From Megalopta genalis (lineage: Eukaryota; Arthropoda; Insecta; Hymenoptera; Halictidae): DNA of 64,000 nucleotides. The notes beneath the pieces were generated by a model. That model was not told the DNA's origin. It was given only the letters and a program-made list of their open reading frames with translations, and did no database searches. This document shows positions 22,421 through 33,452 of the stretch, piece after piece. Position 1 is the stretch's first letter, and the number at the start of each line of letters is the position of its first letter. Made by a program: the position numbers and the translations under genes. The stretch lies in the NCBI RefSeq assembly GCF_051020955.1, contig NC_135027.1, forward strand, positions 1,922,001 through 1,986,000. The letters are read 5' to 3'.

Positions 22421-23873
22421 TACGTACGTACACAGTTTTTAAAGAGATTGCAACGGCTAACTAATAAATCGCAGGATAAGGGAGTCGAATAATAATTTTA
22501 GCAAGTGGAAAGTAATACGTCTCTCCCATTTTATACCTCGCTCCCTCACTTTTCTCGCAAATGCATAAAATACGCAGCCCAGCCACGACATCGCCGAATT
22601 AATAAACGCTTTAATCCAGAGCGAGCTGCTACAATTTTTCTGCAATTCGATGTTTGATAAAGGTCGACCAGGAAACGAGAATTACTCTCGCAGTTGGAGC
22701 ACAGTTCGGGGTCTTTTCATCGTCGAGTTTTATGGCGATCGTTAACGGAACGGCGGCTCTATGATCTAACGACGGCGCGGTCCCCGTTCCACTGATCTTC
22801 TTGCTCTCACGGAGGCGGGTCTTAATTCGCAATTATTAATCTTTCGTCACGCTGCGCGAAAGCTCCGCGCCGATCCCCGCGCGAGAATTCCCTTGCGTTA
22901 GGATGGTTACCATGAGAATACGTCGCCGTCTCTGCTGAATGAAGGGAAGATTGCCGACGAATGCATCGGCGCGGCGGGTGGAGGCGTGCGCGGGGGCGGC
23001 GGAGGGCTCGAGCCCAACGAGAAAATTGTGCCAAGCACGGTAGATTTATGCCCGCTTTGTTTGGCCCATTCAGGAAATGCATGCATTTAACTTAACTGCG
23101 TACACTCCCATTCTCAGGTATAAATTATGTTTTCAAGTACGGAAGTAATAACGTTTATCATTGTGCTGCTTCTAAGGTAGAAACATATTTCAGTTCATTT
23201 GTACCCGTGACAGCCGTACACCGTATTGATGCATTGCGCACGCGAAACGAGCATTACCATATCGCCGACGACCGCGCGAATCGTTGCGAGCGGAATTAAC
23301 AGCGACTATTCTGCTTTAAGAAACGCGCGGCGATGATTCACTGTGCTCGAAGATTACGCGATGCCAACGGATTGCTACGGCCGCTGAAAGATGCAAAGCT
23401 ACCTGTTTCCTGTTGAAATCCATGAAAGACTGCAATGCTCACGATCTTTGATCGTTTGTTGACCATAACAAGTCGGTTAGTCCAGTTTTAGAAAAGTTAT
23501 TGGATTTTTAAAGGCGTTCGAATACTTTTCGCCAGGTTCAGCAGAACGATTTATTCCACGAAAATGATCGTAGACTGTGTTATTACGAGTGCCTGACCAT
23601 AGGTTGGCTCGTTCTACTTGCCTCGTTCTGCCCGTTTGTTCCTACTTCGCAGGCTTGTCTTATGGCAGGATATTTCACGCAATGTCTGACCATATATTGG
23701 CAGATTCTACTGATCGCATTGAAACGTGATTCACGTAGTTGCATAAAGTTTCAGAAAGTATTTTGTAAAATTGTTGATTAGAAGATTTAAAAAGAAGCAT
23801 AAATTAAGAAATGATGTTGTTATTCGTTACAACTAGTAGGAAAATATTATCTCAAGCGCTACACGCATAGCAC
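22421..23873. other. Unique sequence; no gene seen
   Basis: CpG-rich non-repetitive DNA to about 23300, then AT-rich. Two loosely similar blocks starting CTGACCAT at about 23593 and 23686 (each followed by TTCTACT) resemble the diverged tandem near 26913 but are too weak to call. Confidence 0.45.
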
Positions 23874-24085
23874 TACAGTAATGTCTCCCTAATTGATGCT
23901 CAGATTTTGCACAAAAATGGACAATTTGGGAAGAGAAGATACTATTATTCGAAGCACGTTTTCACAGTTGTTGACAATTCGAGACTACAAAAATGAATCG
24001 CAAGTATCGAATAATCGTCTCTCTTCTCCCTGAATTGTCCATTTTTGTGGACAATCTGAGCGTCAATTAGAGAGACATTACTGTA
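23874..24085. mobile_element. Palindromic TA-flanked miniature element (TACAGTAATGTCTCCC family)
   Basis: It starts TACAGTAATGTCTCCC and ends with the complement, GAGACATTACTGTA. The whole 212 bp is close to one hairpin: ATTTTTGTGGACAAT on the right mirrors AAAATGGACAATTTGGG on the left. The terminal TA dinucleotides suit a Tc1/mariner-type insertion. Other copies are at 27307, 45940 and 52040. Confidence 0.85.
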
Positions 24086-25048
24086 CATTGGTTAAGTATA
24101 CAGTGGCTGGCTACAGGTTGTCCGAATCTACTTCACTGCTGTACGCATATCCGTGCACGTTATTTCGCTGTAATCTTTCAACATTATTAAATTTCTAATC
24201 TGACTTCGGAACATCCAAGTATAGAATTTCTCTGGACGATTTCAGGAACGATAGCTTCGGTGCAAGTCTCAGCGCAAAACTTTAATCGAATGTGAGCATT
24301 CCCTGTATTTGCGACGTTCTGCCAGTTAGCAGGCTTCGCGACGCCGTCGAGTCGACGATTGAGAAACGTAACACAGTTCGACGAGTACGAGCCCGAGGAA
24401 AGCCAGCTCGGTAACTTTCGGTTGGCAACGAGTAAGGATTCGGCTGGTCCGGGTTCTTCGGCGAGCGCGGTTCCCGGTTGCCGCGTTAAATCCAATTCCA
24501 AATCGCTTGCGCATAATGGCCCTCCCGATGTCGCGGTGCTGGCCTATCGATTAGCATCGGTTTACAGTCACCGTTAGATTCGATTACGCGTTTCTACGGA
24601 CGACTCGCAGCCGTGGCCGGCGCCCCACCGGTCTCTTCTAATTAATCGACGCCGCTGTCGACTCGATATAACCGTGTGTGCATATACGCGTATACGTGTG
24701 CCACCGACGGCCCACTTTTCTGGTGGCCTATTTCGCACCCTCGCGAACTTCGCCGCCGCGCGAATCACCGCGAACATCCCGTGAAACCCGCGGCCATCCG
24801 CGGACATTGATACCCGTCGACGATGATAGAACGATGCCGACGATGATTGGCCTCGTTCTATTATTCGGAGCTGATGAGGAGGCGCTTGGGAAGAATGCGG
24901 CTACGATTAGCCAGAACGCGCAGCTCCGTTCCGTCTCGCTCGCGTTTTCGTTCGTTTTGCGTCTTGTTCAATGTCGGTTTTGTTCGTTTCCGGCATGTGA
25001 ACTTTTGTATGTTCATTCCTTTGTACATACACACGGGACTGATATTAT
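24086..25048. other. Unique sequence; no gene seen
   Basis: CpG-rich non-repetitive DNA. Overlapping frames of up to 138 codons on both strands are not recognised. Confidence 0.5.
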
Positions 25049-25389
25049 ATGTGTCCCAAAAAAGTCTCGCAATCCGAAAGTAGGGGATTCCTGAAGTCAT
25101 TTGAAGCAACTTTTTCCTTAGCGAAAATGCAATCCACGGCTTCGTTTACGAGTTATTAACGAAAAACATTGACCAATCAGAGACGAGATCATTTGGCGCG
25201 AGACGGCCGAGCCAATGAGCGGAACTGGGCTCCGTGCACTCGTTGGTTGGGCCGCCGCGCGCCAGCCAAGCTCGCCTCTTATTGGTCAGTATTTTTCGTT
25301 AATAACTCGTAAACGAAGCCTCGGAGAAAATGTTCGCAAAGGAAAAAGTTGCTTCAAATGACTTCAGGAACCTCCCATTTCCGGATTTT
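25049..25389. mobile_element. Palindromic CCAAT-rich element (372-bp family), ends eroded
   Basis: The left end reads GTGTCCCAAAAAAGTCTCGC and the right end CCTCCCATTTCCGGATT. The interior keeps the pair of ACGAGTTATTAACGAAAAAC / TTTTTCGTTAATAACTCGT arms and four CCAAT or ATTGG boxes. Confidence 0.8.
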
Positions 25390-26310
25390 GATATGCTATT
25401 TCTTACCCAGGTTAAAATTATGAAAATTGTTCCTGCTTCATTGACAAATTATAAGCTTCCAACGATATTTATTATTTATTGTAGCAACCATGTACAAGAA
25501 ATGTTCGAAGATACCTCTCGATGCAACGTTGCAGACTTTCATTCGTCGAATTAAGGATTATCAAACTCTTTCACACGTTCCATCTGTATTAGAAACAAAT
25601 AGTAAACGCATTTTAAGTGCACTCGCGAAACCTGATCTTCCGTTTCCGTCGTATTTTTATAAACCAACGACTGTATAAATTTCGAACGCTGATATCTTTT
25701 CAATAATGCATTTTCCGATATGAGTTTGTATGAACTCTTCTCATCGATTCGACCTCGACAACACGTCAAGTTACGTGCCAAATAAATGAATAAATGAATA
25801 GTACAGATTCCGCCGAAATTCTCGGAGGACTTCTGGTCAGCCCAGGATAATGCTTGTTTCCCATTTAAATTTATCCTGGCCATGGCTGTCGCGAGACCGG
25901 CAACGTTGGCGACCTTACGACACTGGATCTCGATCCGGCAGAACAGCATCGATCCTGAAGAGCCGAGTACCTCGTGGGTCGTAAGGAACGTTGCTTACGG
26001 TAATTAGATTCGAATGAGATGCAGGAAAAACGTAATAATTTCCCATGGGAGCGGCAGTGACTTCGAGAAACGACACGGGGAACGGCGTCCGCCGTTCTGG
26101 CAGCGTTGCCAGTATCGCCGTGTCCGTTGACTGTTTGCATCCGTACTCGGCTGATGGGGACGTTTTATAAATTTGTTTAGAGCGACGCCGCGGCTACGGT
26201 ATCCTAGATATTTATCCAACAGTGCTTACTGTTTAGAGAGCTCTCGCACACAAACGTCACAATGCGAGTGTGTATAACTGAGGAAGAGCTCCGGTACAAG
26301 AAAAGCGGCG
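25390..26310. other. Unique sequence; no gene seen
   Basis: AT-rich then CpG-rich DNA. The longest frame (132 codons, 25551-25949, -) is not recognised. Confidence 0.5.
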
Positions 26311-26313
26311 GAG

Positions 26314-26346
<33 letters not shown>

Positions 26347-26378
26347 AAGAGAGAGAGAGAGAAAGAGAGAGAGAGAAA

Positions 26379-26412
<34 letters not shown>

Positions 26413-26413
26413 A

Positions 26414-26463
<50 letters not shown>
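26311..26463. repeat. GA/GAAA simple repeat
   Basis: About 150 bp of (GA)n interrupted by AAAGAG steps. The Arg/Glu or Ser/Leu frames across it are artefacts. (GA)n can bind GAGA-type factors in insects, but no function is shown here. Confidence 0.95.
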
Positions 26464-26912
26464 TGATAAACAAGAAATTACGGGTATCCCGAGTATGCTC
26501 CGCCATTTCTCCCATTAACTCGCTTCCTCGGAGCCGGGACAAGGTACGCGAGACGCGTATCAGCGGTAGAACCAGCGTCCGTTGCGGGCAGGTTAAAAAA
26601 TTAATCGAATCAGACCTCTCGGCGGTGGCCGCCGCGGCGAATAACGCTCGGCCTGCGCTAAATAAAGCAATTCAACTGGTCGCCGGGTTCACAAAAGGCA
26701 TCGAGTATCCCCGACAATCGAGCCACCTCTCGCCGAAACGAGCCACGACAATGCCACGGACCCGATATTCTTTCACGCAACGATGCTTTCCTTAATGAAA
26801 CTTTCATAAATCCCGCGACCAGAGCCTGTTCCTTGCGGAATCTAGCTGTCGAGACGCCCGGGAAAAACGCTCTGAATCCATTCAACGTTCAACTTCGTTC
26901 ACTTGGCCCACT
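26464..26912. other. Unique sequence; nothing recognised
   Basis: Moderately GC-rich, non-repetitive DNA. Only extensions of the GA-tract frames cross it. Confidence 0.5.
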
Positions 26913-27640
26913 GTCCGACCACAGACTATCCTATTCTACTGGTCGGTCGCCAGACTAATTCTTACTCTACGTTGACCATGCGCCGACTTCTTCAACGTCT
27001 TCGAATCGTAGAGCGTGGTATTCAATTTCTTGATCATAGCTCTATTGTAACTTGTCCGATCATACACCGACTCATTCTACTGGAAACTTTGTGGGCATCG
27101 TGAACTGTATCTTTCTATTTGCATCGTTATATGTACCTCTCCGGAAATTGGCTCTCTTATTCTATCCGCTTGGTCTCTTGCATGATTTTATTCAGCGCGT
27201 CCGACCACACGCGGTCTCATTCTACTTGATCAATGTAGTAGCGTTCATTGATGATCCCTTACGGGTTTCGTGATACATTCTAACAATGAATGCACAAAAT
27301 TAAGATTACAATAATGTCTCTCTAATTGACGCTCAGATTGTCCACAAAAATGGACAATTTGGGAAAAGGAGATACGGTTGTTTTTAAAATTACGAATTGT
27401 CAACAACTATAAAAAAACGAGCTACAGAGCTCGAATAATCGTATCTCCTATTCCCAAATTGTCCATTTTTGTGCGCAATTTGAGCGTCAGTTAGGGAGAC
27501 ATTACTGTACGTCTTAATCCTATCATTTATACTTGATCAATGATTAACTGTCCGATACGTGTGTCATCACCAGGACCAGACTAAAATTGTACATTGTTCA
27601 ACAATCACGACAGACTGTGTTCCATTCTATTTGGTTTATG
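26913..27640. repeat. Diverged tandem repeat of about 143 bp, interrupted by a miniature element
   Basis: GTCCGACC or GTCCGAT starts at 26913, 27054, 27199 and 27550, and ATTCTACT follows at 26933, 27074 and 27219. The first spacings are 141 and 145 bp. The last (351 bp) returns to about 150 bp once the 203-bp element at 27307-27509 is removed. Units are strongly diverged between the anchor motifs. Confidence 0.6.
27307..27509. mobile_element. Palindromic TA-flanked miniature element (TACAGTAATGTCTCCC family)
   Basis: It starts TACAATAATGTCTCTC and ends GGGAGACATTACTGTA; 203 bp and nearly a full hairpin. It sits inside the diverged tandem repeat and is therefore younger than that duplication. 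Confidence 0.85.
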
Positions 27641-28916
27641 GTGGACTATCAAACTTTACCTTGCGAAGCCATAAATACGCAATCGTGTTTGATCCAAATC
27701 TATGCTCCATCAGTCACCTACATCATCTATCTTCCCAACTGTACCTTAGCCTTAGGGCTCCTTTATCTGACGACCCAGTGTCATATTCTTCAGATCTCTC
27801 GCTCTAAGCCAGTCCATAAACTAGTCTACTACTCGCTGATCACAGACTACAAGCAACTCGTCGAATTACAGGCTAACTTGTATCACTATTCCAACCATAA
27901 AACACCCTGTGTTACTCACGAATCCTGTCCCCTGTCATTCATCGGAACACAAGCTTGCCCGGCCCACTCGGCCGATTATAAACAGACCTGTACTACTTCC
28001 GTCATCAAAAGCTGCTCCCACAACGCTTATCCGGCAATTACACGTTTATGCAACCGAGGGACCAGTGAATAGCCGTCCGGGATTCATCCTGCTCTTCGAG
28101 GGGGAGGGGGCGCCGGTGTCTTGAATTCGAGACCCCCGGGGTCAGCCATCCGCTATTAAAAGCTCGGCGTGCAGCGGGCGAGCTAAGTCGCGTTAAGAAG
28201 CTTTCCTACGAGCCGAGTAAGCAGCGAAACGACCGGCCAGCACAGCATTCGGCCCGGTTTCAGGAATTCGGGAAACTCCGCGGAGCGTAAAACATCGTAA
28301 TCCCGACGCGCGGCGAGGAGCCGGCCGAAGCGGCGAGGCGCGGAGAGGAGCGGAACGGCGAGGCCCGCGGCGCCGATGCCCTCCTTTTTCCTCTCGTCTC
28401 CTCTCGCCGCTCCGCGCCAGGCTGGAAACCGAGAGAAGGAAGTTCGGGGCTTCTTTCGTGCAATAAACTCGCGGGCGGTATCGCCGCTATTTCGGGGTTC
28501 CTGTAATAAGACGAGCGAACGCGAACATATGGGCGGGTTCAGCGCCGGGGCGGCTTTAATTTTCTGCGGCGAGCCAGGTTCCTTTTGTGATATACACCCG
28601 TACAGTCCTCCGTACACCGTTCCCTGCCTCCCAGCATCGCCATTTAGAAGTTACTTTGCCGGGGGATCCGCGCCACTTTGTCGCCCCTTCTCCCTTTGTT
28701 TCCTTCGGCCAGCCGCGCCGACGCGCCTCATGCTTCCGCTATCGGATTCCGATTTTTATTCCGGCCGGCGGACCGTATCATTTCGAAGTTTAACGCGAGG
28801 CTTTTTCGGCCGGCCTCGCGGTACCTTCGCAAGAAAGGAGATCGTGCCTCTTGGTAAATTTTCGAGCGGATCAATGGCTCGGATCAATGGCAATAACTTC
28901 GGAATTTTTTTAGCGA
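27641..28916. other. Unique sequence, very GC- and CpG-rich around 28170-28420; no gene supported
   Basis: The GC-rich patch (GGCGAGGCGCGGAGAGGAGC near 28330) gives overlapping open frames on both strands (up to 210 codons at 28376-29008), as expected from low stop frequency. A 161-codon frame at 27587-28072 has no recognised domain. A CpG-rich promoter-like patch is possible but unproven. Confidence 0.45.
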
Positions 28917-29035
28917 GAAAGCACCGAATCTTTTATCGTCGGAATTTGGTGTGCAGTATCGGCGATGTTTTGGGAATGTTCAGGATTTTTTCTTTAGAGA
29001 TCGAATGAAAATCGAGCTTGCCACGAGCGATTCGG
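28917..29035. repeat. Direct duplicate flanking the dispersed repeat, left copy
   Basis: From ACCGAATCTTTTATCGTCGG to CACGAGCGATTCGGC it matches 29411-29549 in the same orientation, apart from about 20 extra bases there. The pair encloses copy 2 of the 0.4-kb dispersed repeat. Confidence 0.8.
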
Positions 29036-29036
29036 C

Positions 29037-29410
29037 ATGGGAAACCGAAGATACGTTTTACTTAAAAATGTTACAAATTTAGACGTCGCACCGGAATTTG
29101 TTATGAATTTATAAATCGAACCTTCCTCTTTACAATGACTCCCTAAAACATGATCTCTGAGTTTCTTTAATCATTTTATCGATCAAAGATGGAGAGCATG
29201 TTATGTCGCGTGAAGATCGTGTAAATCATTGGAGATTCAGCTACTCAAGCTTTTCGTTCAAAGCTCTGCAAAACGACCAAAAAAATCGCACATCAAATTT
29301 AAATGGCTCGTTGGAAAGGTTAAGCTTCTATCTACAAACCTATGTAGACATTAGCCAAGAAAAAAATTCTTTCGACCGCTTTAAAGACGTTTCAATTTGA
29401 GGTATTTTCT
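29037..29410. repeat. Dispersed 0.4-kb repeat, copy 2
   Basis: Same orientation as 16757-17159 and highly similar, with one internal deletion of about 26 bp after GACGTCGC. A 65-codon frame (29203-29400) is open here but stopped in the other copy. It lies between the two direct duplicates. Confidence 0.85.
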
Positions 29411-29549
29411 GAAAATACCGAATCTTTCATCGTCGGACTTTCGTATGTAGTATCGGCGATGTTTTGCGAATATTCAGGATTTTTTTCTGATATCAAGAGG
29501 GGGAGAGGGAGATCGAATGAAAATCGAGCTTGCCACGAGCGATTCGGCC
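29411..29549. repeat. Direct duplicate flanking the dispersed repeat, right copy
   Basis: Matches 28917-29035, with an added purine-rich run (TCAAGAGGGGGAGAGGGAGA) near 29488-29510. Confidence 0.8.
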
Positions 29550-30484
29550 CGACTGTGAGGAGAGAGGAGGAGCGATTGTGTCAGCGAAATAAGTTAAATC
29601 GAACCCGTTCGTCGAACCTAATCTGTGAATAATGTTTGGAATGTTAAGCGAATAAAGATCAATTAATTTTCAAGCGTGTGCTATCGTTTGGTCGTCGAGC
29701 GTAGATGAGGCTGCAGAATTGAGCCCAGCTGCGAGTGAAGCCGTGGTAATGAGTTTCCTGTGTATCCGCGCGAATTAAGATTCCATCGATCTATTCTTTT
29801 CCCCCACGGAACTTCTTTTGTATCGCGGCGACAGAGACGAACGCCGTCGGCGAACGGTTCCGAGGGCGACTTCGAAGGTAGACAAACTCGCCAAAAAATC
29901 CGACTAGTCGATTCTCCTCGGAAGAAGGGTCGTTATCGAGTGGAAGAAGACCGGTCGTTTCTCATTCGAAGCGAGTCGTCCTAGATAACGGTTGAGAAGT
30001 TTCGGAATTGAGGCGCGACCCCTCGAAACCTCGTCTCTCGATGGAAAAAATAAAGCGTCGTTTGTCTATTAATTGCGTTGATTGATCGCGGCTGACGATG
30101 GGGCGCCCATTCGGGAACCGTTCGCGACGGAGAATTGTCACCCGATCGGAGACAATGTTTCCGCGATAAATCTGTCGGCGCGCTCCGCGACTCGCATTTT
30201 TCGGCCCTCGAAACGCGCGGAATGATTTCGCCGTATTCGTTCGGGAATGATAACCAGCAGAAGGCAAATTTCCGGCATCCCCCGCGGGAATGGGCAGCCC
30301 GCTAGCTCGCCGGTTGACCTCTGCATTTCTGGTTAACTGATCAGACCTGACCTCGATCATAAATTACCGGAGCACCGATCGTGATTTCCTTGGAATCCAG
30401 GAAGCTTACAACACCGAGTCACATTGTGGAATTAATGAAGAAGGAACAATTATTTACTCCTTCAAATTCTGTGCCCATTTCTTC

Positions 30485-30487
<3 letters not shown>
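29550..30487. other. Unique sequence; no gene seen
   Basis: CpG-rich non-repetitive DNA. A 132-codon - frame at 29962-30360 is unrecognised. Confidence 0.5.

Positions 30488-30536
<49 letters not shown>
30488..30536. repeat. (TG)n microsatellite
   Basis: An uninterrupted run of about 24 TG dinucleotides. Confidence 0.97.
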
Positions 30537-30537
<1 letters not shown>

Positions 30538-30700
30538 CAAAGTGAAAAATGAATTCTAAAGTACATTAGTTGAGAGCATATAGCAATGAAGCATTGCCAT
30601 CAATGGGACAGTTTTGTTCATTTCAAGCGTAAAGAAGAGATTAATTGTCTGACATGATTACGTATTAACTGGTCGCGGCTTCAACTTACGTGTGATTATA

Positions 30701-31072
30701 CAGGGTGTCCCAAAAATGTCTCGCAATCCGAAAGGTTATATTTCCAGGTTCCTCTGGTTATTTGAAGCAATTTCTTCCTTTGCAAAAATTTTCTCCGAGG
30801 CACCGTTAACGAGTTATTAACGAAAAACAGTGACTAATGAGAGGCGAGCTCAGCTGGCGCGAGATGACCGAGCCAATGAGCGGAACTGGGCTTAGTGCGC
30901 TGGTCGACTGGACCGCCTCGCGTCAGCCGTACTCGATTCTTATTGGTCACTGTTTTTCGTCAATAACTCGTTAACGGTGCCTCGGAGAAAATTTTTGTAA
31001 AGGAAGAAGCTGCTTCAAATGATCTGAGGAACCCACCATTTCCGTATTGCGAGACATTTTTGGGACACCCTG
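30701..31072. mobile_element. Intact 372-bp palindromic CCAAT-rich element (CAGGGTGTCCCAAA ends)
   Basis: The best-preserved copy of its family. It runs from CAGGGTGTCCCAAAAATG to the complement ATTTTTGGGACACCCTG, with TATA directly outside both ends. The two halves mirror each other: CCGTTAACGAGTTATTAACG at about 30803 against TAATAACTCG... at 30960. The interior holds inverted CCAAT motifs. No reading frame for a transposase, so it depends on an unidentified autonomous relative. Confidence 0.88.
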
Positions 31073-33399
31073 TATACGCATTATACAGTTGCTAAAGAAG
31101 TATAATTTTATTGCAGAAAGATCCGGCTTGCTTTTCGGCTTTGATCGTCTCTGAGAGACGATCGGCCGACCGAGGATTAAAGCGTCGTTCCAGCGACAAT
31201 CTGTTTCACGTTCGCAACGAAATCAGCTGTCGCCAGGTTCCCATATGCTCGGGAATGTTTTATGTTAATAGAATGGTAGAGGGAACGATCGAAGTGGAGC
31301 GGCAACGATGTGGAGCCGAAGAGAAGGTTCCTGTCGCTGCATACAAGACGCGGAAAATGAGAGGGAAAACGAGAGACCGGCGATAAGCTCGCAGCGACGC
31401 CGGGAAAGCTCGATTGGAAAAGTGAATTGATATCGGGCCCGGGTCGGGCCGCCCCGCCGGCCCGTTACAGTTACAACAATCGTTAGCGTTTCGTAGATTA
31501 TCTAAAATCGGCGCGTGGCTCATTCATCAGCCCCTGTCGGATTTCATCGGAGCTCGCTCGATTCCGTTCGAAAGCCGAGCGCGTGTCCGGCGTGCGAACG
31601 ATAAAACGGCGCGATTCAAGCTTGATTTTTCGTCGGGGCTGCCTAAAACGATCTGCATACACTAATGAAATGCTATTGAGCGACGTAACCACTGCAGGGT
31701 AATTTCGAAAATTCCGGAATATGGAAGGAATTTGTTCTTTGAAGGGAAAGTTAATACGTTAAGATTTGCTTTAACCGTGGCGTATGAAATATGATAAAAA
31801 TTCCACTTTATTTTCTGATCCATAAAGTAGACGGTAGAAGAGCGAATCTGCATAAACATCAGAAGGATAATCACTATCCTTTGAGCCCTGAGTTTTCTGG
31901 AAAAAAAGGAACGTCCTTAGGAAGTCCCTTGATTAAATGAATAATGTAGTATAAAAATTTTGAAGCGCCTATCGGGCATACTGAATTTTCTAATCCAGCA
32001 ATATATTTTCCTTTCAGATTTTCATGGAAGCCGGTCGCTAATCGATTCGCTCGGTTTCAAAGGAGGATTCGTAAGCTTCGCCGGAATTGCAAATAAAAGT
32101 CTTTCAAGACGTGGATCAGCGAGCTGATGCGATTGCTCGAAGTATGTTGTCGAACTTCTGGAATTGATTCAGATGGCTGTCACGTTCGCGAACCACGCTG
32201 TACATAAAGAGAACTTCTAAATATTTCTTATAGATGTATAAAAAGTGCAGTTCGAAGGTAAGTTACGCCGTTCGAGAGCCTCGAAGAAATGTTTCCCTTC
32301 GGCCATTTTGTTCGCCCCCTTCGGAAGTTTAACGTAGTCGTAAACAGTTTCTAGGTGTTCCCATTTACGTGCTCCGCCCTGCGGATCACGCGGCGGTGCA
32401 GCTATATTCCGCAAACGCCATCTGACGTAAATTAATTTTCGTAGAATAGAATTTTCGACGTAATTCCTGTTAGCACAATTGCAGATAAAATTCGCTGTTT
32501 TTAACGAGTATTTCCCGTCGCGTTCGTAAAACTTCGCTGTTCAAATCGCGATTTCAGAGAGAATTAAAATATATTCGCGATGTTTTAAGATGTTTCGAAT
32601 ATTTGGAGACCAAGACGAAATAAACATTTGCTCAACAAAATTATACAGACAAATGGATAAAAAAAGTTGGTCAACTTCGACTGACGATAATTCCGCGAAA
32701 AATCATCGTAGAATGATAATCTTTTTTCAGATCAAAGCTTGGAACCTCTACTTTACGACAATTTTTCTGGATTTTAGGTCTGATGCATCCTCCATGCATC
32801 ACGGATGATGCACCATTGTAACCATTTAAATGAAGCCATGTTAATCATATTTAAAATTATTAAAGTTCGACGAAATGCACGGCCTTTGTACAATTTTTTT
32901 CGGAGATGCTATTCACAGTCGAATGAACTGTGATCCTTTCTCTTTAATTTAAAAAAAATAGAACTCGGCTGCGATGTTTTTCTACAAAGCTACAGCACTT
33001 TGAAGCGAACCTTATCTTGCAAGTCGATTTCAGGAAACTAGTCCCGATGAAAATAACGAAGTGTTTATTAAAAAATGCAGAAGTTTCGTAGTTTCGCGAA
33101 TTTTTTATTGACATTTTCGGGGTGTCTGGTCTATAGACAGTACCATGAAGCTAAACATTTTTCGTTCAGTTATACGAGGTCGTTACTTTAACATGCCGGA
33201 GGAACTCAGACACAGCTACAACTGTCGTAAACTTCAACGAGAAATGCAACGGCGAGCACATCGGCTGACACTCGATAGTAAAGGCAGATAATCCTAATTG
33301 TTTGGGTTTGATTCACTGTCTCCTAGAGGGGCGGCGAAGCTGCTAATCGATGAAGAACGAATCAAGATTACGAGTCTCGTAAATGGAACCACTCTCCCG

Positions 33400-33400
<1 letters not shown>
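31073..33400. other. Unique sequence; no gene seen
   Basis: Mixed CpG-rich (31100-31660) and AT-rich DNA. Frames do not exceed about 90 codons. GATGCATCC / GGATGATGCA repeats near 32780-32815 form a tiny imperfect palindrome only. Confidence 0.5.
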
Positions 33401-33451
<51 letters not shown>

Positions 33452-33452
33452 A
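33401..33452. repeat. (TC)n microsatellite
   Basis: About 50 bp of TC dinucleotides with one G interruption near the right end. Confidence 0.97.

Noticed and set aside
26262..26795. 177-codon + frame rich in Arg and Glu
   Set aside because: Produced by the (GA)n tract.
28376..29008. 210-codon + frame
   Set aside because: Falls in a GC-rich patch with few stops on either strand and runs into the dispersed-repeat flank.
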